Positions 50,355 through 59,035 of a stretch of DNA of 64,000 nucleotides are shown one piece after another. Position 1 is the stretch's first letter, and the number at the start of each line of letters is the position of its first letter. The notes under the pieces are model-generated. The model was given only the letters and a program-made list of their open reading frames with translations. It ran no database searches and was not told the DNA's origin. This stretch comes from CAVQGZ01 sp963714455. GTDB taxonomy: Bacteria > Actinomycetota > Actinomycetes > Jiangellales > Jiangellaceae. The DNA lies in contig CAVQON010000004.1 in NCBI GenBank assembly GCA_963714455.1, positions 37,481 through 101,480 on the forward strand, read 5' to 3'. The position numbers and the translations under genes are program-made.

Positions 50355-51743
50355 TCAGTACTGGGGGTGGGGATGCCGCTGCTGTGCCGCCTGGACGAGG
50401 TCGGCGACGGCGTCGGCGTAACGGTCATGCACCTCAGGCAGCACCGAGGTGTAGATGTCGGCGGTGGTGATGATGGTGGAGTGTCCGAGGAGGTCTTGGA
50501 CGGTCTTGAGGTCGGCACCGGCGGCGAGGGCGAGGCTGGCTGCGCCGTGGCGCAGGTCGTGCAGCCGGACTGGGGGCAGCCCGGTGGCGGCGACCGCGCG
50601 CCGGAACGCGACGCTGAGCCGCTGGGGCTGGACGGGGCGACCGGCCTGATCGGCCAGGACGGGTGAGGTGGGGTCGAGCCGACCACCGGCCCGTGTCGCG
50701 GCGGCCGTGCGTAGGTCTCGGAGCAGGGTGGTGGTGGCGGGGTCGAGGCTGATGGTGCGCCGGCTGGCAGGTGTCTTCGGTGGTGAAGGGCTGATGTGCC
50801 CGCCGATCTGGACGATGGCTTGGACGACGCGCAGCCGGCCATGCCCGCCAGCCGTCGTCCCGCCGATTGGCTGGTCGTCGGCGGGGTTGAGGTCGAGGTC
50901 GGCCCAGCGCAGCCCGCAGGCCTCGCCGCGACGCAGTCCGCGCAGGGCGATGAGCCGCCAGGCGGGGTAGAGCGGATCCCGGGCCTGGTGGCGGTGGTGC
51001 AGGAAGGTGGCGAGCTGGTCGGGGGTCCAGACCGCGACGGTGGGGTGTTCGCCGGTGGCCTGCCAGATCGCGACCCGTCCCGGTGTCCACACCTCGGGGC
51101 GGACCGGCTGGGCCACGGGTAGGCGGGTGTGCCAGGCGGGGTTGGTGGCGATGAGCCCGTCCCGCAGGGCAGCGTTCAAGGCGGCGCGCAGAGTGGCGTG
51201 GACGCGCCGCACGGTGGCCGGTGACAGGGGCTGGCCGGTGCGCGTCCTCCTCGTCGCGGCGATACGGGTGAACGCGGCCTGCACCATCGGCGGTGTGAGC
51301 TCGTCGAGCCTGATGCGTCCCAAGGTCGGGCCGAGGTGGACGCGCACGTGCGCCTCGTAGGACGCGCGGGTGGCCGGCCGGATGCGCGGGTTCGTGTCTA
51401 GCCAGTGGCCCAGCCACCGCTGCACCGTCCAGCCCGCACCAGCACCGTCGCCAAGGGCGCGGCCGATCACCGCGTCCAGGGCGGCCTGCGCGACCTGCCG
51501 GGTCGGGTAGCCGCTGCGGCGGACCCGCACCGGCGGGCCGACCCCGAACGCCCCCGGCACGGTGACGTCGATCGCCCACGACCCGTGGGCCGGATCTGCC
51601 AACCGTGGGCAGAACACCCCCAGCTGGCGGCCGGTGTCCGGGTCTTTGCAGCCGCAGCGCTGCCGCACCGACCCACACGGGACCGCGGTGACAGGCGCAT
51701 GCCACGAGGGCTGGTCGGAGCGGGTCGGCGGAGGAGCGGTCAC
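50355..51743 (-). CDS. int: Tyrosine-type site-specific integrase
   Basis: This 462-residue phage/ICE-type integrase has a Cys-containing N-terminal segment (about residues 25-45) resembling a small zinc or arm-binding domain. The SAM-like core-binding domain is at about 105-200 and the catalytic domain at about 240-440. The active-site set is complete: Arg in LRGLRRGEACGLRW, HDLRHGAAS, His in LGHSTI and Tyr in ADIYTSV. It should integrate and excise the element at the adjacent tRNA-Lys. Confidence 0.93.
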   Translation of the reverse strand: MTAPPPTRSDQPSWHAPVTAVPCGSVRQRCGCKDPDTGRQLGVFCPRLADPAHGSWAIDVTVPGAFGVGPPVRVRRSGYPTRQVAQAALDAVIGRALGDGAGAGWTVQRWLGHWLDTNPRIRPATRASYEAHVRVHLGPTLGRIRLDELTPPMVQAAFTRIAATRRTRTGQPLSPATVRRVHATLRAALNAALRDGLIATNPAWHTRLPVAQPVRPEVWTPGRVAIWQATGEHPTVAVWTPDQLATFLHHRHQARDPLYPAWRLIALRGLRRGEACGLRWADLDLNPADDQPIGGTTAGGHGRLRVVQAIVQIGGHISPSPPKTPASRRTISLDPATTTLLRDLRTAAATRAGGRLDPTSPVLADQAGRPVQPQRLSVAFRRAVAATGLPPVRLHDLRHGAASLALAAGADLKTVQDLLGHSTIITTADIYTSVLPEVHDRYADAVADLVQAAQQRHPHPQY

Positions 51744-51794
51744 GATCGAGCCTAGGCCTGCTGCCTCTCGACGGCCGTTCGTGAGGCTGACTTC

Positions 51795-52028
51795 ATGGAG
51801 CGCGAGTCATCTTGGCGAGAGGGCAGCCGTTCACCTACCCTGCACACGCTGCTGGTCGCCGTGATCGCCGAGACCAACCGTCACGCGGGCGATGCCGACG
51901 TCCTCCGCGAACTGATCGACGGGCGGGTCGGACTACGCGCAGGCCACACCAACATGGCTCCCGGCGACACTGAGTGGTGGCAGTCCTACCGGCAACACCT
52001 CGACGTCATCGCTGGCCAGTTCGAGTAG
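51795..52028 (+). CDS. Small hypothetical protein
   Basis: A 77-residue reading frame from ATG 51795, with helix-forming sequence LHTLLVAVIAETNRHAGDAD and a Trp-rich C-terminus. It is 51 bp upstream of and divergent from the integrase. No ribosome site is compelling and no family is recognised. It could be an excisionase-sized accessory protein, but no HTH is evident. The following 389 bp (52029-52417) hold nothing that I can support. Confidence 0.45.
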   Translation: MERESSWREGSRSPTLHTLLVAVIAETNRHAGDADVLRELIDGRVGLRAGHTNMAPGDTEWWQSYRQHLDVIAGQFE

Positions 52029-52417
52029 GCCTCAGCGAGCGCGCGCCACGGACCGGCATAGGTCATACCGGCCGAGTGCTCCGGCGCACCATCCAGTTCA
52101 GCCACCTCTCGCTCGCGGACCCCGGTCCTGATGCCTGACGCTGGTACTGGTGCTCTCGCTCGCCTCTAGTCGGCCAGTGTCGGCGGGCCTCCACCGGTCC
52201 AGGGGTAGTGCGCCGGGTCGGCCTGCACGAGTGCCGTACACGGATCGACCGCCAGCACGCTGGGCACCGGTTGCCCGTCCGAACTCGATGGTCAGTGGCG
52301 CAGGTGCGTTCGCCCACGCAGCGATGCCTGCGGGCTGGGTCGAATGCCTCTAGGCAGGAGCGTCCGAGCGGGTCAGACAGGAGACGAGCCGCAGGCCCGG
52401 CGATGAGGAGGCCGATC

Positions 52418-52579
52418 ATGAGTGCAAGGAAGCAGGTTCTGCAGAAGCGGAGGCTTTGGCCGGTGTGGCTAGCCGTCGTGGCGCTGGTCGTTGGGTCGGC
52501 GGGGGCTTGCGATCCGGAGGACCCCGGTCCTGGGCCGCGCAACCCGCAGGTCGCATCCGTGTCCTCGATTCTTGGCTAA
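52418..52579 (+). CDS. Small secreted or lipoprotein-like peptide
   Basis: This 53-residue product has a basic N-terminus (RKQVLQKRR), one hydrophobic helix (WPVWLAVVALVVGSAGAC) and a short Pro/Asp tail. The terminal GSAGAC could be a lipobox or a signal-peptidase site. A strong GAGGAGG ribosome site 7 nt before ATG 52418 is the main evidence that it is real. It precedes the membrane-protein gene by 12 bp and may be co-transcribed. Confidence 0.6.
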   Translation: MSARKQVLQKRRLWPVWLAVVALVVGSAGACDPEDPGPGPRNPQVASVSSILG

Positions 52580-52591
52580 CGGCTTCTTCAG

Positions 52592-53602
52592 GTGGCGGGG
52601 ATGCACCGGGCGGCGGGGCAGGAGTCCTCGTCAGACAGCGTGCCCGAACCGAGCCCGTCGTCCCTTGTGCCGCCGACGTCCGATGTGCCGCCGACGTCCG
52701 ACGACGCCACACGGCGCGCCTTGAGCGTGGTCGCACGGGTCCTGGCTGTGCTGGTGTCCACGTCCACGGTTGTGGCGCTGTTCTACTTCTTTGGCTACAG
52801 CTACTCCCAGGCCTTCTACGGCGAGTTCGGCGTCAATGTGGATCGGCTCGCAATGAGCACTGCGGACTACGTCACCCGCAGCAGCCACGTGATGATCCAG
52901 GCGTTCGCTGTGCTGGCCGTTGCGCTTGTGGCCGGTTCGGTGGTGCATCTCGTCGTTAAGTCGGTGTTGAATCGGCAGAGGAAGCGGGTCCAGGTCTCTG
53001 CGATCTGGGTTTCGGTCGTGGTGGTGCTGGGTGTGGCTTCCCTCGCGCTTCCGAGGTGGTTTGGAGCGTCAGGCAGTGTGAGGCAGGCCTGGTGGCTGGC
53101 GGGAATACTGTTGGTCCTGTACGGGGGGTGGCTTCTGTGGGGCCTTCTAGGAGAGTCGGTGCTCGGAGGGCGCACCCGGTCCGGTCTCGGCTCACGGGAA
53201 GCGAGCACTGTTGTGGCAGCCCTGCTTCTGGGGTGCCTTGGTCTGGTGGTGTTCGGCGCGTTCGAGCTGACTCGAACGAGTGCTCGGGCGACAGGTGAGG
53301 CCCGCGCTGAGTGGATTGAGCGCAACTGTCACAACTACCCGGTCGTCCGCGTCTACAGCACGGTGGCCCTTCACCTTGAACAGCCTGGCGTGAGAACCGC
53401 GGTGCTTCGCGGTGAGCCCGGGGACTTCCGGTACCGCTACGACGGTCTACGCCTGTTGAATCAGAGGAACAGTCTCCTTCTCGTCTGGCCGGTCAGTGAG
53501 TCGCCACTCGGCGCTGTGTTTGCGTTGCCCGACGATGACCGAGTACGAGTGGAGCCAGTGCAGGACTCGCTTGGCCCATGTCCCCGATCTGACCCTGCTT
53601 GA
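52592..53602 (+). CDS. Five-helix membrane protein of unknown function (island cargo)
   Basis: This 336-residue protein has a Ser/Pro-rich N-terminal region, five hydrophobic helices between about residues 45 and 225, and a C-terminal domain of about 110 residues predicted outside the membrane with two Cys (ERNCHNYP, LGPCPRS). The N-terminal region contains a VPPTSD duplication encoded by an 18-bp tandem repeat. No family is recognised. Starts at GTG 52592 and ATG 52601 are both possible. The 500 bp after it (53603-54102) contain no gene that I can support. Confidence 0.7.
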   Translation: MAGMHRAAGQESSSDSVPEPSPSSLVPPTSDVPPTSDDATRRALSVVARVLAVLVSTSTVVALFYFFGYSYSQAFYGEFGVNVDRLAMSTADYVTRSSHVMIQAFAVLAVALVAGSVVHLVVKSVLNRQRKRVQVSAIWVSVVVVLGVASLALPRWFGASGSVRQAWWLAGILLVLYGGWLLWGLLGESVLGGRTRSGLGSREASTVVAALLLGCLGLVVFGAFELTRTSARATGEARAEWIERNCHNYPVVRVYSTVALHLEQPGVRTAVLRGEPGDFRYRYDGLRLLNQRNSLLLVWPVSESPLGAVFALPDDDRVRVEPVQDSLGPCPRSDPA

Positions 53603-54102
53603 GGAACGGTGGGCGAATCCGGATTGGGTCAGAGCGCCCGAGAAGCCAGGGATGTTCGCGCGATGCCCCGCCGAGACTCGCCGGCCAACTCCCTCGTTCC
53701 CTGCGAACGAGTGACCGGAAGTGTTCGCTGCGACTCCACGGCGCTTTGTAGTGCCATTGGTGGCTGCGACACGCCCCTCGGCGGCACTGCGGGCCCTGCC
53801 GGATGAAGGTGGGCCGATGACCGCCGAGCTCCGCGGCCACGTGACTTGGCTCGGCAGGAGCGCCGTACCGCGCTCGTGCTGGTCCGATCGGCCACCGATG
53901 CTGCGCGAGCCCGTTCGAGCAAACTTGCGAAACGATCCAAAGGACCCTTCCGTTCCGTCAGCCCGAGGTATTCACTGGTCTACGGAGTGATCGTCTGACA
54001 TCGGTGGCCTGGTTCCTCCGGGCGGCGTCGTGTTGATGTGACAAGCACCGACGGTCGCACGTCCAGGACGGCTCTGGAGCCACCCGGTGGGAGTTGGCCC
54101 GG

Positions 54103-56517
54103 ATGCCTGAGACACGAACGGAACCTCGCAGCCTTGAACGACCTGCTACCCCGGCTGGATGGGAGGGTGATCGGCGGCTGATCGCTGAGGTCGCGGATCG
54201 CCACGCCCACGAGTTGTGGGGACCCGCGATCGGGCGGGGTGAGCCCCTCCCGGCAGTTGACTTGCAGGGCCGGGTCGTTGCTCTCGTGTTCCCGTACGTC
54301 AGCGACGCTGAGCACCACCCTGACGATGCCGCGATCGTCTCCGAGCTGGCCGCCGCCGACCGCGTCGACGCGAGAGACGCGTTCGAGCGGAGGTTCGGCG
54401 CCGTATACATGAGTGCCGGGGGGGTCCCGCGTGTGCTTCTTGTGCTCCACCATCTGCACCCGTTCTTCACCACGGGACCCGCCGCGATGGAGCGGGCTCG
54501 TCGCGAGGCGGAGGGTGGGGACGTGCAGTTTGACCGCTACCGCTTCGACGGGCCGGCTGACGAAGCCTTCGAGTTCGTCGTCGAAGATCACCGCGTCGAG
54601 CTGCCGGTTCAAGGCCGGCCTCTACCGGAGCGTGACACCTTCCCTCTCCCGCCGGTCTTGCCGCCCAAACTCGAGGAGAGGCTGAAAGTCCCAGGCGTGG
54701 GTACGACGCTCCCGGTCGGACCAGTCGTGCCCGTGGCAGTCGCCTCGACGCCTGCAGCGTCGGGCGCTGTCAGCAAGAAGATCCCTTCGTGGGAGTTGGT
54801 ACCTCCTGTTCCCTATACATGGTGGTGCGTCCCCACGGCGTACAACATGGTGATGGGGTTCTGGGACCACTACGTGCCGGGACGTGGCCGCTTCACCGGC
54901 CACGGTCGCATCGTCGACCACTGGTTCGAGCACACCGTCTATGCGCATCGCGCCGATGGGTGGGATGCCAAGGTCGGCGACCCCGGCGCTATCCCGAACG
55001 ACGTGCCGTCCATCACGGATGAACTAGTCGACCCGGCCACCCGTACATGGCGGACAGGGTTCGCCGACTTCGTGGGCTTCGTCGCCCAGAAGTACCACTA
55101 CGAGGTAGCGACGGGCCCGATGGACGGCAAGAACGTCGGGAGCCACAACGACTGGGCTTGGGACCGAATCGTGCAGGAGGTCGACGCAGGCCGACCCTTC
55201 TTCTGGTGCTTCGGCACCCACTGCGTCGTGGGGATCGGCTACCGGGTCGACGGCGCTGGGTCGAAGTGGGTTATCTACCTCGACACCTACGGTGCCACCC
55301 TGACGCAGAAGCTCAAGGAATTGCCTCACAGCAAGGGCAATGGCTTCACGTGGCTGACCTTCGGCGTCGGTGACAGCCCCGCCGACGTGACCCTGCTCAA
55401 CCCGCGAGGCGGCGAGCAAGTCCATGCCGCCACCCCCGCTGCCGTGTCGTGGTACGTCGACGGCACGACGGCGACGGAGGCCGGCGTCTCGGTCTCGCAT
55501 GATGCCGGCCGCACCTGGCAACAGATTGGCCCGACCTTCCCCACCGGCCAGGGGTTCGGCTCGTTCAGGTGGCTCCCCGCCGGCCCGACCATCCAGACAC
55601 GCGTCCGCGTACGAACGTTCGCCCAGGGTGTCCGTCTCGCCGGCGACGGCAGCATCACCGACGTGGCGTGCATACCGCAGACCAGCGGCGGCCACTGGGT
55701 GAACATTTCCGGACCTATCGACAGGGTGGTCGCGGGGTACGACAAGCGCACGGGAACGCGGGCGATCTTCACTACCGAAACGGGGACCGGGGACATCTAC
55801 CAGTTCCACGGAAAGCCCGGTGCAGCCTGGAACTGGCTGCGTGTCGGCGGTCCCTGTCGAGCGTTCGTCCTGGACGCGAACGGCGTTCTCTTCGGCCTGT
55901 CGCCCGACGGCCAAAGCATCTGGAAGTACGAGGGAGTCGGGACGACCTGGTCGCGCATCGGCGGTCCGGCCTCTGCGATCTATCCCGACGTCGACGGAGT
56001 TCTCGCGATCGAGCCAGCGACCGCCGACGTTCTTCGCTACCTGGGCACCCCGTTCAGTTGGCGCAAGGTCGGTGGCCCGGGAGCGTCGTTCGCCGTGGAT
56101 GGCAAGGGCATGCTGTACGGGGTCTCGCCGGACCACAGTGGGCTGTGGCGCTACACGGGCCTCTACGGCCAGTTAGTGCCGTGGACGAAGGTAGGCGGAC
56201 CGACCTCGGCGGTGTTTGCGCGTGGCCTTGGCGTGTACGCCACGGACCCTCATGTCGGCGCTATCAGATTCTTCCACGGTCAGCCTGATGTGTGGACCCA
56301 GGTCGGTGGGCCCGGTCAGGCATTCACCGTCGACACCGAAGGCCGGCTATACGGCCTGTCGCCCGGCGGAGGCGGCGTGTGGCGCTACGACGGCTGCACC
56401 ACCGACGCGAAGCGCTGGACGCAGATCGGCCAGGCCGCGGGCACCGTCTGCGCGGGGCATCGGGAGATACTTGCCACCAACCCCACGACCAAGGAGCTGT
56501 GGTTGTACGTCGAATGA
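54103..56517 (+). CDS. C39-type papain-like peptidase domain fused to a seven-bladed tectonin-like propeller
   Basis: The 804-residue protein has no signal peptide. Residues 1-200 form an uncharacterised domain. About 235-410 is a C39-like papain fold with nucleophile Cys242 (PYTWWCVPTAYNM), His373 (FGTHCVVGIGY) and Asp394 (IYLDTYG). About 415-505 is an Ig-like beta domain. About 515-804 comprises seven repeats of the form W-x-x-[IV]-G-x-x followed by a GLSPxxxx[IV]W[RK]Y-type strand, i.e. a seven-bladed tectonin/TECPR-type propeller. ATG 54103 is preceded by GGGAG. It lies within the island and is probably cargo. The propeller likely binds a glycan or protein and the peptidase cleaves a partner; both are inference. 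Confidence 0.8.
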   Translation: MPETRTEPRSLERPATPAGWEGDRRLIAEVADRHAHELWGPAIGRGEPLPAVDLQGRVVALVFPYVSDAEHHPDDAAIVSELAAADRVDARDAFERRFGAVYMSAGGVPRVLLVLHHLHPFFTTGPAAMERARREAEGGDVQFDRYRFDGPADEAFEFVVEDHRVELPVQGRPLPERDTFPLPPVLPPKLEERLKVPGVGTTLPVGPVVPVAVASTPAASGAVSKKIPSWELVPPVPYTWWCVPTAYNMVMGFWDHYVPGRGRFTGHGRIVDHWFEHTVYAHRADGWDAKVGDPGAIPNDVPSITDELVDPATRTWRTGFADFVGFVAQKYHYEVATGPMDGKNVGSHNDWAWDRIVQEVDAGRPFFWCFGTHCVVGIGYRVDGAGSKWVIYLDTYGATLTQKLKELPHSKGNGFTWLTFGVGDSPADVTLLNPRGGEQVHAATPAAVSWYVDGTTATEAGVSVSHDAGRTWQQIGPTFPTGQGFGSFRWLPAGPTIQTRVRVRTFAQGVRLAGDGSITDVACIPQTSGGHWVNISGPIDRVVAGYDKRTGTRAIFTTETGTGDIYQFHGKPGAAWNWLRVGGPCRAFVLDANGVLFGLSPDGQSIWKYEGVGTTWSRIGGPASAIYPDVDGVLAIEPATADVLRYLGTPFSWRKVGGPGASFAVDGKGMLYGVSPDHSGLWRYTGLYGQLVPWTKVGGPTSAVFARGLGVYATDPHVGAIRFFHGQPDVWTQVGGPGQAFTVDTEGRLYGLSPGGGGVWRYDGCTTDAKRWTQIGQAAGTVCAGHREILATNPTTKELWLYVE

Positions 56518-56696
56518 CCGGTAAGGAGTTCATGGAGCGGCCGCCCCGCTACCTCACCGTGAGGGTCCGCACCGGCGACAAGACTCTGACGACCCTCGTT
56601 CCGAGGAGTTGTACGGCACCCTCGAACAGATCCGCTGACTACCCGGTCTGTCTAGGACGTTCTTCGTCGCTGCCGTCGCAGATCCGGCTGCGCGTG

Positions 56697-56873
56697 TCAC
56701 CAGGTCGGGCGACCTGCTCGGTTCAGGTTCGTGACTGCTGAGTCGATGCGATCCACGACTGTGCTCGTGAGCTCGATCGACTGGGGGAGCCACTGGGGTG
56801 GCTCACCTCCGGCGTTGAGTCCGCGCGCGGCCTGGTTGAGGATGTTGCCGTAGCGGCGCAGCTGGGCACGTGT
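56697..56873 (-). pseudogene. MobC-like C-terminal fragment
   Basis: The minus strand encodes AQLRRYGNILNQAARGLN and a closing VVDRIDSAVTNLN, closely matching the C-terminal third of the MobC-like protein at 62783-63226. The N-terminal part is missing and replaced, out of frame, by an integrase fragment. It is a remnant of an older mobilizable element. Confidence 0.8.
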
Positions 56874-56887
56874 TGTCGGCTCCGGTA

Positions 56888-57121
56888 GCCGCCGCGCCGG
56901 ACCCGCACCGGCGGGCCGACCCCGAACGCCCCCGGCACGGTGACGTCGATCGCCCACGACCCGTGGGCCGGGTCAGCCAGCCGAGGGCAGAAGGCACCGA
57001 GCTGGCGGCCGGTCTGCGGGTCTTTGCAGCCGCAGCGCTGCCGCACCGACCCCCGCGGCCCCGCAAGGCCGGGCGCCTGCCACGACGGGTGATCGGAACG
57101 AGTCAGCGGAGGAACAGCCAC
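56888..57121 (-). pseudogene. Integrase N-terminal fragment
   Basis: From GTG 57121 about 78 residues match the N-terminus of the island integrase (LTRSDHPSWQAP, GSVRQRCGCKDPQTGRQLG, DVTVPGAFGVGPPVRVRR) with clear divergence at DNA level. Homology ends abruptly after the GY residues, where the MobC fragment begins. It lacks core-binding and catalytic domains. Confidence 0.85.
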
Positions 57122-57263
57122 GATCGACCCTACGCCCCACGCCGGGTGTGGCCACCGTGCCGCGACTGCGCCCGATCAGGAGTACCGACACTGGGCGGCC
57201 GCTCGCATGCCACGGGAGTACGTTCGCCTCGTCGATGCTCCGGATGCCGGCGGGAGGACTGCG

Positions 57264-57896
57264 GTGGGTCAGCCGATGGACATCGCCCCGCTGGATCGGG
57301 CGCTGCTCGACACAGCCGCGGCCGCTCTTGCTCGGGCATTCGTGGACGACCCGATGTTCGAGTGGGTCTTCCCCGATCCTGGATCGCGCGTGCAGAAGTT
57401 GGGGGTGCTCAACCGGATCCCGCTGGAGTACGGGCTGCGCTACGGGCTACGGGTCACCCAGTGCGACCGCGGCCGCGGCGTGGCGATCTGGCTGCGCCCG
57501 GGACAGTCCCTCACACCACCCGGCATGGCCCGGAGCGGCATGCTGGCGGCGCCGTACAAGGTCGGGTTTGCGCCGCTGGGCCGGTTCGCCCGCGCCAACG
57601 CCACGATGGAACCGGTGCACAAGAAGGCGATGGGCGCCCAGCCGCACTGGCAGTTGCTCATCGTCGGCGTCGACCCGGACCTGCAGGGGCGGGGTCGGGG
57701 CGCCGCCTTGGTGCGTGATGGGTTGGACCGGGCGGACCGGGATGGTCTGCCGTGCTACCTCGACACCAGCAAGGCAGCGAACGTGCCCTTCTACGAGCAC
57801 CTCGGATTCGCGACTGTGGACCAGGTGCCGTTGGGGAAGGGCGGACCGCCTGGATGGGGCATGCGACGCGAACCCAACCCAGCGGGAATCGGCTGA
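57264..57896 (+). CDS. GNAT family N-acetyltransferase
   Basis: This 210-residue single GNAT domain starts MDIAPLDRALLDTAAAALAR and FVDDPMFEWVFPD, then the acetyl-CoA loop VGVDPDLQGRGRGAALV (R/Q-x-x-G-x-G/A, about residues 143-159) and LDTSKAANVPFYEHLGF. The acceptor is unknown. GTG 57264 is preferred to ATG 57207 because GGGAGGA (57252-57258) precedes it; ATG 57276 is a second alternative. A strong hairpin follows the stop. Confidence 0.85.
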   Translation: MGQPMDIAPLDRALLDTAAAALARAFVDDPMFEWVFPDPGSRVQKLGVLNRIPLEYGLRYGLRVTQCDRGRGVAIWLRPGQSLTPPGMARSGMLAAPYKVGFAPLGRFARANATMEPVHKKAMGAQPHWQLLIVGVDPDLQGRGRGAALVRDGLDRADRDGLPCYLDTSKAANVPFYEHLGFATVDQVPLGKGGPPGWGMRREPNPAGIG

Positions 57897-57901
57897 CACC
57901 A

Positions 57902-57928
57902 GTTGCCGGGCCCGCGTGGCCCGGCAAC
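57902..57928. terminator. Perfect 11-bp hairpin after the GNAT gene
   Basis: GTTGCCGGGCC (57902-57912) and GGCCCGGCAAC (57918-57928) pair exactly around a 5-nt loop, 6 bp downstream of the acetyltransferase stop. Confidence 0.75.
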
Positions 57929-58767
57929 TCGACCACACGACGCGGCCTCCCGGCTTGAAGCCGCGGCTCAACGCACTACGCGCGAACCATGCGAACTCGA
58001 GCAGACCCGTGTGAGTGGGTCCTTCGCGGCTACTAGAGCCTTTCGGTACGACCGGCGTCCGGCCAGACTCGGTCGAGGTGCCCGGCGGGACGCTCTCTTT
58101 GCGGCTGCCCACTCGGGTTGTTGGGTGTGGCTCTCCTTCGGTCTGCAGCCCGTCGGGCACCGTTGACGAGGTGTGGCTCAAGAGGGGACTGCCCTGCTCG
58201 TAGTAGCACTGCCCACCTCGCTGTCCCTATCGGTTCGAGCGAAGGCGGGAGCAGCAGATGCAGCATGTAGTGATTGGGGTGGATCCCCACAAGTTGTCGG
58301 CCACGATCGAGGTCGTCGACGCCCAGGAGACGATGCTCGGGTCGGGCCGGTTCGCCACCGACCAGGCCGGCTATGCGGCGATGCGCCGCTACGCCAAGAC
58401 CTGGCCGGAGCGGGTGTGGGCGGTCGAGGGCGCCAACGGTGTCGGACGCCCGCTGGCGCAGCGGCTGCTGGAGGGCGGGGAGAACCTCGTGGATGTGCCG
58501 GCCAAGCTCGCCGCCCGGGCGAGGCTGCTCGATGTCGGGCACGGCCGCAAGACCGACGCCCACGATGCGCACTCGGTCGCGGTGGCCGCAGTCCGTGCCG
58601 AGAACCTGCGCGTGCTGAAGGTCGACGGTGGGCTGGAGGCGTTACGGATGCTCACCGACCGGCGTGAGGCGCTGACCCGCCGGCGCGTGCAGACCGTGGG
58701 CCGGTTGCAGGCGTTGCTGGCCGAGTTGCTGCCGGGGCAGGCGAAGAAGGACATCACCACAGGTCAG

Positions 58768-59035
58768 CGACTCAGCGCCGGTGGCGCGCCGTGGTGGGGC
58801 GAAGATGGCGGGCTGGCCCGGCTCTGGCGCGGTGTCCCCGGTGGGTCCACACTGCGAGGGTGCGTCGCGGTCGACCACGTTCCGTCTGTAGTGCCGGTGA
58901 GCCTGTAGGTCAGCATGCTGGTGGAGGGCTTCCACGGGAACCGTGGATTGGTGCCTCCGAGCCCGAGCGTCAGACTTGCGTCTTCTCCCTGCCCTCCCCG
59001 CGGCGCACGGCCCGGCTGGCGCGGATCGGAAGGCG
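58768..59035 (+). ncRNA. Candidate bridge-RNA region in the left end of IS110-family element B
   Basis: IS110-subgroup elements encode a bridge RNA in the left non-coding end that guides target and donor recognition. This 268-nt end has a stem-loop at 58923-58958 (GGAGG/CCTCC outer, CCACGG-GAA-CCGTGG inner). AGGTCAG at 58907-58913 is identical to the 7 bases immediately left of the insertion point. The 7-base match is suggestive, not proof. Confidence 0.35.

Noticed and set aside
53496..53990. Several 60-115-residue frames in the gap before the peptidase-propeller gene
   Set aside because: They conflict with each other on both strands, lack ribosome sites and show no recognisable family.
55024..56136. 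370-residue minus-strand frame opposite the peptidase-propeller gene
   Set aside because: It is antisense to a protein with seven conserved repeats and a catalytic triad; no motif of its own.
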